Shown here piece by piece: positions 45,310-52,725 of a stretch of DNA of 64,000 nt (position 1 is its first letter; each line of letters starts with the position of its first letter). Where the stretch lies: positions 96,536-160,535 of the forward strand of contig CAJTDB010000011.1 in assembly GCA_910574965.1 (NCBI GenBank), read 5' to 3'. The notes beneath the pieces were generated by a model that did not search any database, had not been told where the DNA came from, and worked only from the letters and a program-made list of their open reading frames with translations. Made by a program: the position numbers and the translations under genes. This stretch comes from Lachnospiraceae bacterium. GTDB lineage: Bacteria; Bacillota; Clostridia; Lachnospirales; Lachnospiraceae.

Positions 45310-46095
45310 ATGATAAACAGAATCGTGATCGATGCCGGACATAACGGCCTGACCGATCCGGGCGCTGTCTACAAAGGCAGGCGGGAAAGCGATGATACTT
45401 TGCGTCTGGCCAATGCCGTCGGGCAGATCCTCTCCAGAAATGGATATGATGTGGTCTATACAAGGACCGGAGACATCAGCCAGTCGGTCCGCCAGAAAGC
45501 CGCCTTCGCCAATGACGCGGATGCGGACCTGTTCGTCTCCATCCACCGGAATATGGGCAACTATCCGGAACAGTATAACGGAGTACAGACTTTAGTCTAT
45601 GACCGTTCCGGCATCAAAGTTCCTATGGCAGAAAATATCAACCGGAACTTAGAAGGGCTCGGATTCCGAAATATCAACGTGGATGTCCGGCCGGATCTGG
45701 CAGTTCTTCGGCGCACCAGGATGCCGGCTCTGCTGGTGGAAGCCGGCTTTCTGGACAGCCAGAAGGACAATCAGCTTTTTGACACCCGGTTTGACGAGAT
45801 CGCTCAGGCCATTGCCGATGGCATCATGGACACTCTTGCCACCGAAGAGGCAGACCGCCAGGAGCCAGTCTCCTATGCCTCCATACAGCCGCAGCTTTCC
45901 ATACCGTCTGCTCCGGTTTCCGCACCGGACGCCTCCTGGTCCGCCTTTCAGACAGAACCCGCACAGCCGGAAACTGCAGAAAGGCGCCCCCTCTATCGCG
46001 TGCAGGTGGGTGCTTTTTACAATCTTCAAAATGCCGTAGAGATGGAACAGGAGCTGAAACGACTGGGCTACAACACCTGGATTGTAACTATATAA
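45310..46095 (+). CDS. N-acetylmuramoyl-L-alanine amidase with SPOR domain
   Basis: The 261-residue protein is an Amidase_3 zinc hydrolase cutting the bond between N-acetylmuramic acid and the peptide stem. Zinc ligands and catalytic residues are present: H11 (DAGHNG), E26, H79 (VSIHRN) and E144 (VEAGFLDS). A linker rich in Ser/Pro/Ala leads to a C-terminal SPOR peptidoglycan-binding domain (about 222-261, YRVQVGAFYN). No signal peptide is encoded from ATG 45310 (after CAGGGAATCATTT), and the upstream open frame gives none, so export is unexplained. It overlaps rarA tail to tail by eight bases. Confidence 0.88.
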   Translation: MINRIVIDAGHNGLTDPGAVYKGRRESDDTLRLANAVGQILSRNGYDVVYTRTGDISQSVRQKAAFANDADADLFVSIHRNMGNYPEQYNGVQTLVYDRSGIKVPMAENINRNLEGLGFRNINVDVRPDLAVLRRTRMPALLVEAGFLDSQKDNQLFDTRFDEIAQAIADGIMDTLATEEADRQEPVSYASIQPQLSIPSAPVSAPDASWSAFQTEPAQPETAERRPLYRVQVGAFYNLQNAVEMEQELKRLGYNTWIVTI

Positions 46096-47413
46096 ACGAC
46101 TGATCTCTGAGGCGTTTCAGGCGCTCTGCAATCTCTTTTTCATAACCAATGTCTGTCGGATGGTAAAAGGTCTTCCCTATGATCTCATCCGGCAGATACT
46201 GTTGTTTCACATAATGCTCCGGATAATCATGCGCATAGAGATAACCTTCTCCATGGCCTAGCTTTGCGGCTCCTTTATAGTGCCGGTCCTTCAGATGAAC
46301 AGGTACCGTGGTTGTCGTACTCTTCACTGCTTCCATCGCCGCTGCTATGGCAAGACAGGCCGCATTGCTTTTCGGCGCCGAGGCGATATAGGAAACCGCC
46401 TGGGCCAGGATGATCTGGGATTCCGGCATTCCCACGCGCTCTACAGCCTGCGCTGCCGCTGCTGCCACCAAAAGCGCCTGCGGATCTGCATTTCCCACAT
46501 CTTCAGAAGCGCAGATCAGCATACGCCTGGCAATAAATCGGACATCCTCTCCCGCGTACAGCATCTTTGCCAGATAGAAGATGGCCGCATCCGGGTCGGA
46601 TCCCCGCATACTCTTAATAAATGCAGAAACCGTATCATAGTGGCTGTCTCCTCCTTTGTCATAGCGCACAGCCTTTTTCTGAATACACTCGGAAGCAATC
46701 TCCAGGGTAATATGGATCTTTCCGTCGTCACCGCATTTCGTCGTGAGAAGGCTAAGTTCCAGGGCATTCAGTGCGTTTCTCGCATCCCCGCCGGACATCT
46801 CTGCCAAAAAGTCCAGCGCGTCCTCATCGATCATTCCTTCATAAGCTCCCATCCCCCGCTCCATATCCCCAAGCGCCCGGCAAAGCAGTTTCTTAATGTC
46901 CTCCTTTTCCAGCTCCTTCAGTTCGAATACAATCGAGCGGGACAAAAGCGCTTTGTTGACTTCAAAATATGGATTTTCTGTTGTGGCACCAATCAGAATC
47001 AGTGTCCCGTCTTCCACAAAAGGCAGCAGATAGTCCTGCTGGCCTTTGTTAAACCGATGAATTTCATCTACAAAAAGGATTGTCCGCTTTCCATACATGC
47101 CGAGTACCTCTTTCGCCTGACGGACCACTTCCTCCATATCTTTCTTTCCTGCCATTGTCGCATTGATCTGGGTAAATTCCGAGCGGGTCGTGCAGGCGAT
47201 CACTCTGGCAATGGTTGTCTTACCGGTCCCCGGAGGCCCGTAGAAAATAACCGAACCCAGCTTGTCCGCCTGAATCGCCCGATACAGCAGCTTGTCTTTT
47301 CCAAGAATATGCTGCTGCCCCACAATCTCCTCCAGGCTCACCGGACGCATCCGGGAAGCCAGAGGAGCTTCGGATTTCATCGTGTTCTTTCTCATATAAT
47401 CGAACAGGTCCAT
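46088..47413 (-). CDS. rarA: Replication-associated recombination ATPase RarA
   Basis: The 441-residue AAA+ protein (RarA/MgsA) acts at stalled replication forks. Walker A is GPPGTGKTT (about 59-67), Walker B ILFVDEIHRF (about 115-125), sensor 1 GATTENP, and the C-terminal tetramerisation part contains GAAKLGHGEGYLYAHDYP. The length is typical. ATG 47413 follows AAAGGAGAATTTATTC. A short inverted repeat lies in its leader. Confidence 0.95.
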   Translation of the reverse strand: MDLFDYMRKNTMKSEAPLASRMRPVSLEEIVGQQHILGKDKLLYRAIQADKLGSVIFYGPPGTGKTTIARVIACTTRSEFTQINATMAGKKDMEEVVRQAKEVLGMYGKRTILFVDEIHRFNKGQQDYLLPFVEDGTLILIGATTENPYFEVNKALLSRSIVFELKELEKEDIKKLLCRALGDMERGMGAYEGMIDEDALDFLAEMSGGDARNALNALELSLLTTKCGDDGKIHITLEIASECIQKKAVRYDKGGDSHYDTVSAFIKSMRGSDPDAAIFYLAKMLYAGEDVRFIARRMLICASEDVGNADPQALLVAAAAAQAVERVGMPESQIILAQAVSYIASAPKSNAACLAIAAAMEAVKSTTTTVPVHLKDRHYKGAAKLGHGEGYLYAHDYPEHYVKQQYLPDEIIGKTFYHPTDIGYEKEIAERLKRLRDQSFI

Positions 47414-47434
47414 GAATAAATTCTCCTTTCTCCA

Positions 47435-47470
47435 GCGTATGTCTGAAAACTGCTTTCTAAAAACATACGC
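47435..47470 (-). other. Short hairpin in the rarA leader
   Basis: GCGTATGT (47435-47442) pairs with ACATACGC (47463-47470) just after the deacetylase stop and just before the rarA ribosome site. It may be a reduced relative of the intercistronic hairpin modules, but the linker motif GGAACU is missing. Confidence 0.4.
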
Positions 47471-48180
47471 TAATCAAACAGTACCTCATCCACCGTCACA
47501 AACTCGAAGCCGTCTGCCTTTAGAAGCCGGATGATCTGTTCTGCTGCCTGTACGGTGCTCTCATAACTGTCATGCATCAGTATTATATCATTATCACCGG
47601 CATTTTTCACTACATGCTCTACGATAGCATGCACATTTTGTGTGGTCCAGTCTCTGGTGTCTATGGTCCACATGACCGGAATCAGATCCAGATTTTCCTC
47701 CAGCCCCTCATTCCAGGTTCCAAAAGGCGGACGGACATATTCCGTTCCTTTTCCGGTCAGCTCTTCGATCAGATCGCTGGTCTCTTCGATTTCCCGGCAG
47801 GCATCTTCTTTGGAAAGTCCTGTAATCTGTACATGATGGAATGTATGGTTGCCGATCAGATGGCCCTTCTCGGCGATCTTTTGGACCAGTTCCTCCCGCC
47901 CCTCAATATTCTGTCCCAGAAGAAAAAACGTCGCAGGAACTTCAGCCTCTTCCAGCACATTCAGCATCTCTTCTGTATAAATCGAATGGGGGCCGTCATC
48001 GAACGTCAGTGCGATCTTTCTTGTCTCCAGAACGGCCCCCTCCTCCTGCTCCTTTGGCTGCACCGCCTCAGCAGCTACATCCAGCTTCATTCCTTTCATC
48101 TTCTGAGGCAGGATCCACCCGGCACAGAGTAATCCTGTCAGTCCCAGCAGACACAGCCCCTTTTTCCATCCTGATGACAT
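47470..48180 (-). CDS. Membrane-anchored polysaccharide deacetylase
   Basis: The 236-residue protein has an N-terminal signal anchor (about 8-24) and a NodB domain: motif 1 TFDDGPH (D61, D62), motif 2 HTFHH (H112, H116), motif 3 RPPFGTWN, and HDSYES near the end. Metal ligands D62, H112 and H116 are all present, so it is probably an active peptidoglycan or polysaccharide deacetylase like PdaA. ATG 48180 follows GGAGGCTGCAA; an ATG seven codons upstream lacks a site. It lies upstream of rarA on the same strand. Confidence 0.9.
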   Translation of the reverse strand: MSSGWKKGLCLLGLTGLLCAGWILPQKMKGMKLDVAAEAVQPKEQEEGAVLETRKIALTFDDGPHSIYTEEMLNVLEEAEVPATFFLLGQNIEGREELVQKIAEKGHLIGNHTFHHVQITGLSKEDACREIEETSDLIEELTGKGTEYVRPPFGTWNEGLEENLDLIPVMWTIDTRDWTTQNVHAIVEHVVKNAGDNDIILMHDSYESTVQAAEQIIRLLKADGFEFVTVDEVLFD

Positions 48181-48414
48181 TTGCAGCCTCCGGTACTTCA
48201 TTCACTTGTTATACCTTATGAATACCGGCTTGTTCCTTATGACTTTTTTCCTGTATCTGCCGGTATTCAGTGGGTCCAGGATTTCTTCTTGTTTTTTTCC
48301 AGTTTTATTTATCCTTTTTATAATTCTTTTAGAAGAACGACATATTTTAGACACATTTGACTGCTAATATAAGTATTGTAAGGAAGACATATCCGTATTT
48401 CATTCATAACACAT

Positions 48415-48482
48415 GGAGGGCCGTAAAAAGCCCTCCACTCCCTCGAAGAATTAAGGTTTTCACGAAAGTGAGAGCCTTTCTT
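48415..48482. terminator. Two hairpins in the gene-free spacer 48181-48571
   Basis: GGAGGGC (48415-48421) pairs with GCCCTCC (48430-48436). A second hairpin, AAGGTTTTCAC (48453-48463) with GTGAGAGCCTT (48468-48478) around GAAA, is followed by TTTCTTTTT on the plus strand. They lie past the integrase end and mark the edge of the decayed element. I see no gene elsewhere in this spacer. Confidence 0.55.
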
Positions 48483-48490
48483 TTTGGAAA

Positions 48491-48512
48491 TTTACGACAC
48501 TTTTACGACACT
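48491..48512. repeat. 11-bp tandem repeat next to the integrase (possible arm-type sites)
   Basis: TTTACGACACT occurs twice with no gap (48491-48501, 48502-48512), 60 bases past the integrase stop. In Tn916 the integrase N-terminal domain binds 11-bp direct repeats near the element ends; these are in the same position and of the same length. Confidence 0.6.
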
Positions 48513-48571
48513 TCATCATCATTTCCAGAAGAAAGAAGCACCTGCCCGCCTGTAGATGCCCCTGAAAATTC

Positions 48572-49069
48572 TTATATCACATTTTCCATCTTTCTGATCT
48601 CTTTCTTTAACCGCTCCTGATCCACATGATTGTATACTTTCATCGTAACCGCCGGATCGGAATGCCCCATGATCGTCTGTAATGCCTTTACATCTATGCC
48701 GGCTTCCGCCATGCGGGTGCACCCGGTATGTCGCAGGATATGATTGGAGATCACCAGCAGCAGGACTGGCTCCCTCTTCTCTTTTTTCGCCCTCTCCTGC
48801 TCCTCCCGGTTGTACTTCCTGACGATCCCGTACAAAATGTAATTGAATGATTTATAATTATAGGGTCTCTGGTTGCTGTTCAGGAAAATAAAATTCCGGT
48901 ATCCGTCCAGCTCATAATCACCACACCGCCCCAGCATCATATTAAGCTTTTTCTGCTCCACAAATGCCCAGTATACCTGATCTGTCATGGGAATCTTACG
49001 GACTCCGCTTTCTGTCTTTGGAGTGCTGATAAAATATTTCATCTGGCCGTTGATCCGGTCATAGTTCAT
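48572..49069 (-). pseudogene. Tyrosine recombinase (Tn916-type integrase), 5'-truncated
   Basis: Only the C-terminal 165 residues remain. They hold the catalytic His-x-x-Arg (HILRHTGCTR), the second His (MGHSDPAVT) and the Tyr nucleophile (MKVYNHV). The arm-binding and core-binding domains and the first catalytic Arg are missing; an in-frame TAA lies three codons before the first ATG. The remnant PKTESGVRKIPMTD matches the Tn916/ICE integrase group. It should be inactive. It marks the end of a decayed integrative element that includes the HIRAN gene. Confidence 0.85.
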
Positions 49070-49125
49070 CTTTCCGGGTTACTCTGCCCCTGCCAGTGTT
49101 GGCGCACTGGTAAGGGTGTTTTCTT

Positions 49126-49446
49126 TTATACTGCAATATTCACCAGAACGCCCAGGCTCTCTTTATAGCTGTATCCGCCGATGATCTGCATCAGAGACGC
49201 TTTTACCTGTATGCCCATGTCAATCACCTTTGCCAGTTCCCGTGCAAGTCCTTTCGGGACGTACCCGATCACTGTCCGGCGGCGGATGCTGTGAATATGT
49301 ACCACGATACGGATCGCGTTTGGGTCATACCTGTTATCTGGTTCCCTCTCCAAAGTTACGCTTAAATCCTCCGGGCTGAACTGCTTCAGGAAGCTTAACC
49401 GCTCCTGCCGGTTCTCAAAGCTTGTGCCTGCTGCCCGGATGGTCAT
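49126..49446 (-). CDS. HIRAN-domain protein
   Basis: The 106-residue protein is a single HIRAN domain: AAGTSFENRQ, LEREPDNRYDPNAIRI and IGYVPKGLARELA. HIRAN domains recognise damaged or 3'-ended DNA; stand-alone forms are frequent cargo of integrative elements in gut Clostridia. ATG 49446 has GGAGAG 11 bases upstream, partly inside a GAGAG/CTCTC hairpin. It lies directly upstream of the integrase remnant, probably joined to it by a deletion. Confidence 0.85.
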   Translation of the reverse strand: MTIRAAGTSFENRQERLSFLKQFSPEDLSVTLEREPDNRYDPNAIRIVVHIHSIRRRTVIGYVPKGLARELAKVIDMGIQVKASLMQIIGGYSYKESLGVLVNIAV

Positions 49447-49673
49447 TGAGAGCTTTACTCTCCGCCATGCCTTTCTGAAAGCATCTGATAAGGAATAATC
49501 CCCCGGCTCTCTTACGGAGCATAGCCGCCGATCTGCCTTATTTGGTTGTAAGTTTGTGGGAATAAACAGCAGTTCGCTCTTGCATCCTGTTGCCGGATAT
49601 GATAAGATTGAGAAAAGGAAAGCCAGAGACGCACGGCTTACCCGAAGAACAAAAGCGTGTTACACAAAGCAAC

Positions 49674-49702
49674 AGCCGTCATTATTCGCAGTAATGGCGG
49701 CT
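49674..49702. terminator. Terminator hairpin at the toxin 3' end
   Basis: AGCCGTCATTA (49674-49684) pairs with TAATGGCGGCT (49692-49702) apart from one G.T/C.A position. It overlaps the toxin stop codon, as often seen in type I toxin loci, and could also end an antisense RNA coming the other way. The region 49447-49670 holds no recognisable gene; an antitoxin RNA could start there. Confidence 0.6.
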
Positions 49703-49790
49703 ATTTTCGTCCCCTGAAGATCGTATAACAAAGACCAACAAGGGCAACAATGAAAATTCCTGTCTGTATCAGATCGGAATATGTAATCAT
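49701..49790 (-). CDS. Putative holin-like toxin (small hydrophobic peptide)
   Basis: A 29-residue peptide, MITYSDLIQTG- followed by the single helix IFIVALVGLCYTIF and a basic tail RGRK. This matches the putative holin-like toxin (Hol_Tox) family, type I toxins that damage the membrane. GGAGGG lies six bases before ATG 49790, and TTGAAG-N17-TAAAAT forms a promoter about 85 bases upstream. The leader contains alternating complementary segments that can hide the ribosome site. It sits inside the decayed integrative element, where such stability modules are common. The antisense partner was not identified. Confidence 0.75.
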   Translation of the reverse strand: MITYSDLIQTGIFIVALVGLCYTIFRGRK

Positions 49791-49796
49791 TGGCAT

Positions 49797-49840
49797 CCCT
49801 CCTTTCTTTCGTCTGGAGGGTTCAGCCCCTCCGAAGAGGG
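49797..49840 (-). promoter_or_regulatory. Alternating SD-sequestering segments in the toxin leader
   Basis: On the minus strand four segments follow: CCCTC (49840-49836), GGAGGG (49832-49827), CCCTCC (49820-49815) and GGAGGG (49802-49797, the ribosome site). 1:2 closes a UUCG tetraloop; 3:4 hides the ribosome site; 2:3 would free it. The arrangement is that of a two-state RNA switch. Confidence 0.6.
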
Positions 49841-49874
49841 TAAGCCGCCCGGCTCTCTGGTTTTCCTGTCTCAC

Positions 49875-49903
49875 ATTTTATCACAGAGCCTCTTTTTCTT
49901 CAA
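49875..49903 (-). promoter_or_regulatory. Toxin promoter
   Basis: TTGAAG (49903-49898), a 17-base spacer and TAAAAT (49880-49875) on the minus strand. Confidence 0.6.
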
Positions 49904-50310
49904 TCTGTATCTTAAATTTCCCGTTTTTATTCCCGCAGGCAGACAATTATACCCTTTCAGGCTTTCAATGTCCGTTTTATGATTCCTGTTCTTTATTTCC
50001 AGCCGTAGAATCCACCTCACGCCGCACAACACGTGAGAGAGACACTCCCGGCAGCAGGCCTCTGATCACGAACCTGATAAGGGGCAAACAGCACAGCCTT
50101 GTCTTATCAGATGAAAAATCCTTTGCCGCCAGTATTCGCCATACAGGATGAGTGACCGGTACAGCGGAAAACTCCGCCCTATGTCAGAATCTCTCTGTAA
50201 AGGTTACCCTTTTTATTATTTTGCGGCAATTTTCGGAGATAACCCAGACCGTCTGCATACAATCGTAAGACCCCTGTACAGGTATTCTATTATTGGTCAT
50301 AGTATTTCTG
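49904..50310. other. Gene-free remnant region
   Basis: About 400 bases between the toxin promoter and the next gene. No frame with a ribosome site or recognisable product was found on either strand. It is probably degraded sequence of the integrative element. Confidence 0.4.
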
Positions 50311-50673
50311 TTAAGGTTTAAAGTCAGATGCGCCACCCGGAAAGAAAAGCGTTTTCTTTGTCGCTGGTTCCGTTGGTATAAAATAACTGTCCGGGTTCTC
50401 GCCTGCTGCCATCAGTTCCTCCTTGCACTGCTCTATCCGCTCCATAATTGTTTCTCTGCTCTCGCCCGTTATCTCCATCACATCTTCTATAGAAAACAGC
50501 TCATGTTCGCCTGTCTGTTCCGCCAGAACCATCCGCAGGCCATTGTAAGCGACGTTTACAGAAAATCCCTCATTCATTACTCCGTCTCTTAGTTGGCTTG
50601 ATAAAAACTCTCGATCATAACCATACTTTCCGTATTTGCCTGATAAATTGTCCAATGCTGCTTGAAATGTCAT
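50311..50673 (-). CDS. Hypothetical protein, probable mobile-element cargo
   Basis: The 120-residue soluble protein is mostly helical and acidic: FQAALDNLSGKYGKYGYDREFL, then SIEDVMEITGESRETIMERIEQCKEELMAAG, which reads like a short helix-turn-helix or helical pair, and a C-terminal FIPTEPATKKTLFFPGG. I do not recognise a named family. ATG 50673 follows AGAGGGGAATGAGATA, a good site, so it is likely expressed. Its position beside the HIRAN gene and toxin suggests it came with the integrative element. Confidence 0.6.
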   Translation of the reverse strand: MTFQAALDNLSGKYGKYGYDREFLSSQLRDGVMNEGFSVNVAYNGLRMVLAEQTGEHELFSIEDVMEITGESRETIMERIEQCKEELMAAGENPDSYFIPTEPATKKTLFFPGGASDFKP

Positions 50674-51015
50674 TATCTCATTCCCCTCTCTATGCTTATT
50701 CCTGCCTTAAAAAGCCGTTGCAACAAAAGTATCGTATAAGGCATTCCGGCGGCTGCATGACGCTTACAGCCGCCTTGTGCGCCTTATCTGGTTAATTGTT
50801 CACAGGAATAAAAGTTTCTGGAGTCTTCCCAATATATTGCGCTGATCTGACGCTTATATGGTCGTGGGTGTTGATGGTTACAAGGGTTTGCCTACAGCTT
50901 CCTTCAGATTCCACCTCGCGATGGACACCCTTGCTGTTCAGCTATACACTTCCTCGTTGCCTAGGCGTGTTCGGGACTTTCACCCGTTAGAGCGCGCCCA
51001 TGGCGCGCAAACTGC
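50674..51015. other. Gene-free spacer with GC-rich inverted repeats
   Basis: The stretch includes GCGCGCCCATGGCGCGC (50992-51008) and a GC-rich block at 50840-50990 unlike the surrounding sequence. It reads as the relic of a repeated or mobile sequence, but I cannot identify it. No gene with a ribosome site is seen. Confidence 0.35.
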
Positions 51016-51050
51016 AAAAACAGGACCGCCGCAGTCTGCGGCAGCCCTGT
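51016..51050 (-). terminator. Terminator of the flotillin gene
   Basis: On the minus strand ACAGGGCTGCCGCAG (51050-51036) pairs with CTGCGGCGGTCCTGT (51034-51020) and is followed by a U5 run (51020-51016), eight bases past the flotillin stop. Confidence 0.85.
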
Positions 51051-51058
51051 CTTTTCTT

Positions 51059-52660
51059 TTATTCTCCATCCGCTTCTTCAAAGAGATCACTCAGCTTTTC
51101 CTTTGCATCCCCCACACCGGTAATGTTCAGGTTCCTTGTCACTTTTGCATCGTAGGTGTCTGCCTTCACAATCTCTGCCAGATCAATGCCTACGGTCTCT
51201 TTCATGGACTCGAAAAGTTTTGTCATGATGGCCGGGACATTGCCTGCCACATCGCCTACACCGGCGTTCTCGCCTCCGCCGATGATCGTAATCTTCTCAA
51301 TCTGCGTCAGAGGTTCCGCAATTCTGCCTGCAATCTCCGGCAGCACATCGATCAGCATCTCTGCCACAGCCGCACGGTTATATTTCTGATAAGCTTCTGC
51401 CTTCTTCTCCATGGCTTCTGCTTCCGCCATACCCTTTGCCCGGATAGCTTCCGCCTCCGCTTCTCCTCTTGCCTGGATACCGGCAGCTTCCTGCTCCATG
51501 GAATACTTATTAGCTTCTGCCTGCGCTTTCTTCGCCAGTGCGTCCTGCTCCAGCTCGTATTTCCGTGCTTCTGCCTGTGCTTTTTTTGCCAGTGCATCCT
51601 GCTCCGCTTCATACTTTTTCGCGATAGCATCCTGTTCCGCTTCGTATTTCTTAGCTTCTGCTTCCCTCTGCCGCTTTGCAAGTCCTGCTGCCGCAGCCTG
51701 CTCTACCGCATAGCGGTCTGCATCCGCCTTCTTATTGATCTCGGCTTCCAGCGCCTGCTGTTTGACCAGAACCTCCTGTTTACGAAGCTCCGCTTCTCTC
51801 TCTGCCCTGGCGATCTGCGCATTGACCGTTGCAGTCTGAATGACTTTCTGCTGTTCCTGCTCCTGGATCTTATAAGCGGCATCCGCCATAGCTTTTTTGG
51901 TATCGGAAATCTGCTGCAGTTCCGCTTTCTTAATAGCCAGTTCGTTATTCTTTTCCGCAATTTCTGTTTCCGAGAGGACTCTGGCATCATTCGATGCCTT
52001 GTTGGCCTCAGCCTGAGCAATGGCCACATCACGTTCCGCCTGGGCCCTCGCAATGGAGGCATCTTTTTTGATCTTGGCCGTATTATCCGCACCCAGATCC
52101 TTAATCAGTCCGTTTTCATCCGTCACATTCTGGATGTTGCAGGATACGATCTCAATCCCCAGCTTTTTCATATCCTTAGATGCTTTTTCCATGACCTGGT
52201 CAGAGAATGAATCCCGGTCTGTATTGATGGATTTTAAAGTCAGCGTGCCGATGATCTCGCGCATATTGCCCTGCAGGGAATCCTGCAGATCGATGGAGAT
52301 CTGCTCCGGCGTCTTATTCAGAAAGTTCTTAGCCGCCAGTTGAATCCCCTCTGTAGTCGGATCAATCCGTACCTTTGCCACTGCATCCACATTCACATTG
52401 ATAAAATCCGTTGTGGGCACTGACTGTTCCGTCTTAATATCCACTGTCATCTGTCCCAGATACAGTTTATCCAGACGCTCGAAGAACGGAACCCGGATGC
52501 CTGACCGCCCGGTCAGAATCTTCGGTTCTTTCTTAAGCCCCGATATGATAAACGCCCTGTCCGGCGGAGCCTTTACATACCCCATAAGCAAAATAATGAC
52601 AATCAGCAGGATCAGCACAGCCGGAATCAAATATCCCAGCAAAGTTTGAAATGACAACAT
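51059..52660 (-). CDS. floT: Flotillin-like SPFH membrane-scaffold protein
   Basis: The 533-residue protein has an N-terminal membrane hairpin (about 5-28), an SPFH/band 7 domain (about 30-210; TVDIKTEQSVPTTDFINV, GIEIVSCNIQNVTDENG) and a long Ala/Glu/Lys coiled coil (about 215-450) with near-repeats such as YEAEQDALAKKAQAEA. The C-terminus (about 455-533) is the flotillin oligomerisation part. Such proteins organise fluid membrane microdomains. ATG 52660 follows GAGGAGTTAGGGGT. It is last of a minus-strand group whose other members are unrecognised. Confidence 0.93.
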   Translation of the reverse strand: MLSFQTLLGYLIPAVLILLIVIILLMGYVKAPPDRAFIISGLKKEPKILTGRSGIRVPFFERLDKLYLGQMTVDIKTEQSVPTTDFINVNVDAVAKVRIDPTTEGIQLAAKNFLNKTPEQISIDLQDSLQGNMREIIGTLTLKSINTDRDSFSDQVMEKASKDMKKLGIEIVSCNIQNVTDENGLIKDLGADNTAKIKKDASIARAQAERDVAIAQAEANKASNDARVLSETEIAEKNNELAIKKAELQQISDTKKAMADAAYKIQEQEQQKVIQTATVNAQIARAEREAELRKQEVLVKQQALEAEINKKADADRYAVEQAAAAGLAKRQREAEAKKYEAEQDAIAKKYEAEQDALAKKAQAEARKYELEQDALAKKAQAEANKYSMEQEAAGIQARGEAEAEAIRAKGMAEAEAMEKKAEAYQKYNRAAVAEMLIDVLPEIAGRIAEPLTQIEKITIIGGGENAGVGDVAGNVPAIMTKLFESMKETVGIDLAEIVKADTYDAKVTRNLNITGVGDAKEKLSDLFEEADGE

Positions 52661-52687
52661 ACCCCTAACTCCTCTTCTGTAAAGGTG

Positions 52688-52715
52688 CCGCAGCCGCCTT
52701 TTTTGAGTGCTGCGG
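52688..52715 (-). other. Hairpin in the spacer before the flotillin gene
   Basis: CCGCAGC (52688-52694) pairs with GCTGCGG (52709-52715). It lies between the upstream gene's stop and the flotillin start; on the minus strand no U run follows the stem. Confidence 0.4.
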
Positions 52716-52725
52716 TCTTATTTGG

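Noticed and set aside
46280..47419. 379-residue plus-strand open frame
   Set aside because: Antisense shadow of rarA; no ribosome site and no recognisable domain.
49750..50151. 133-residue plus-strand frame in the element remnant
   Set aside because: It overlaps the toxin leader in antisense, is low in conserved features and has no ribosome site.
50858..52210. 450-residue plus-strand open frame
   Set aside because: Most of it is antisense to the flotillin coiled coil and is a low-complexity Phe/Leu/Cys sequence with no ribosome site.
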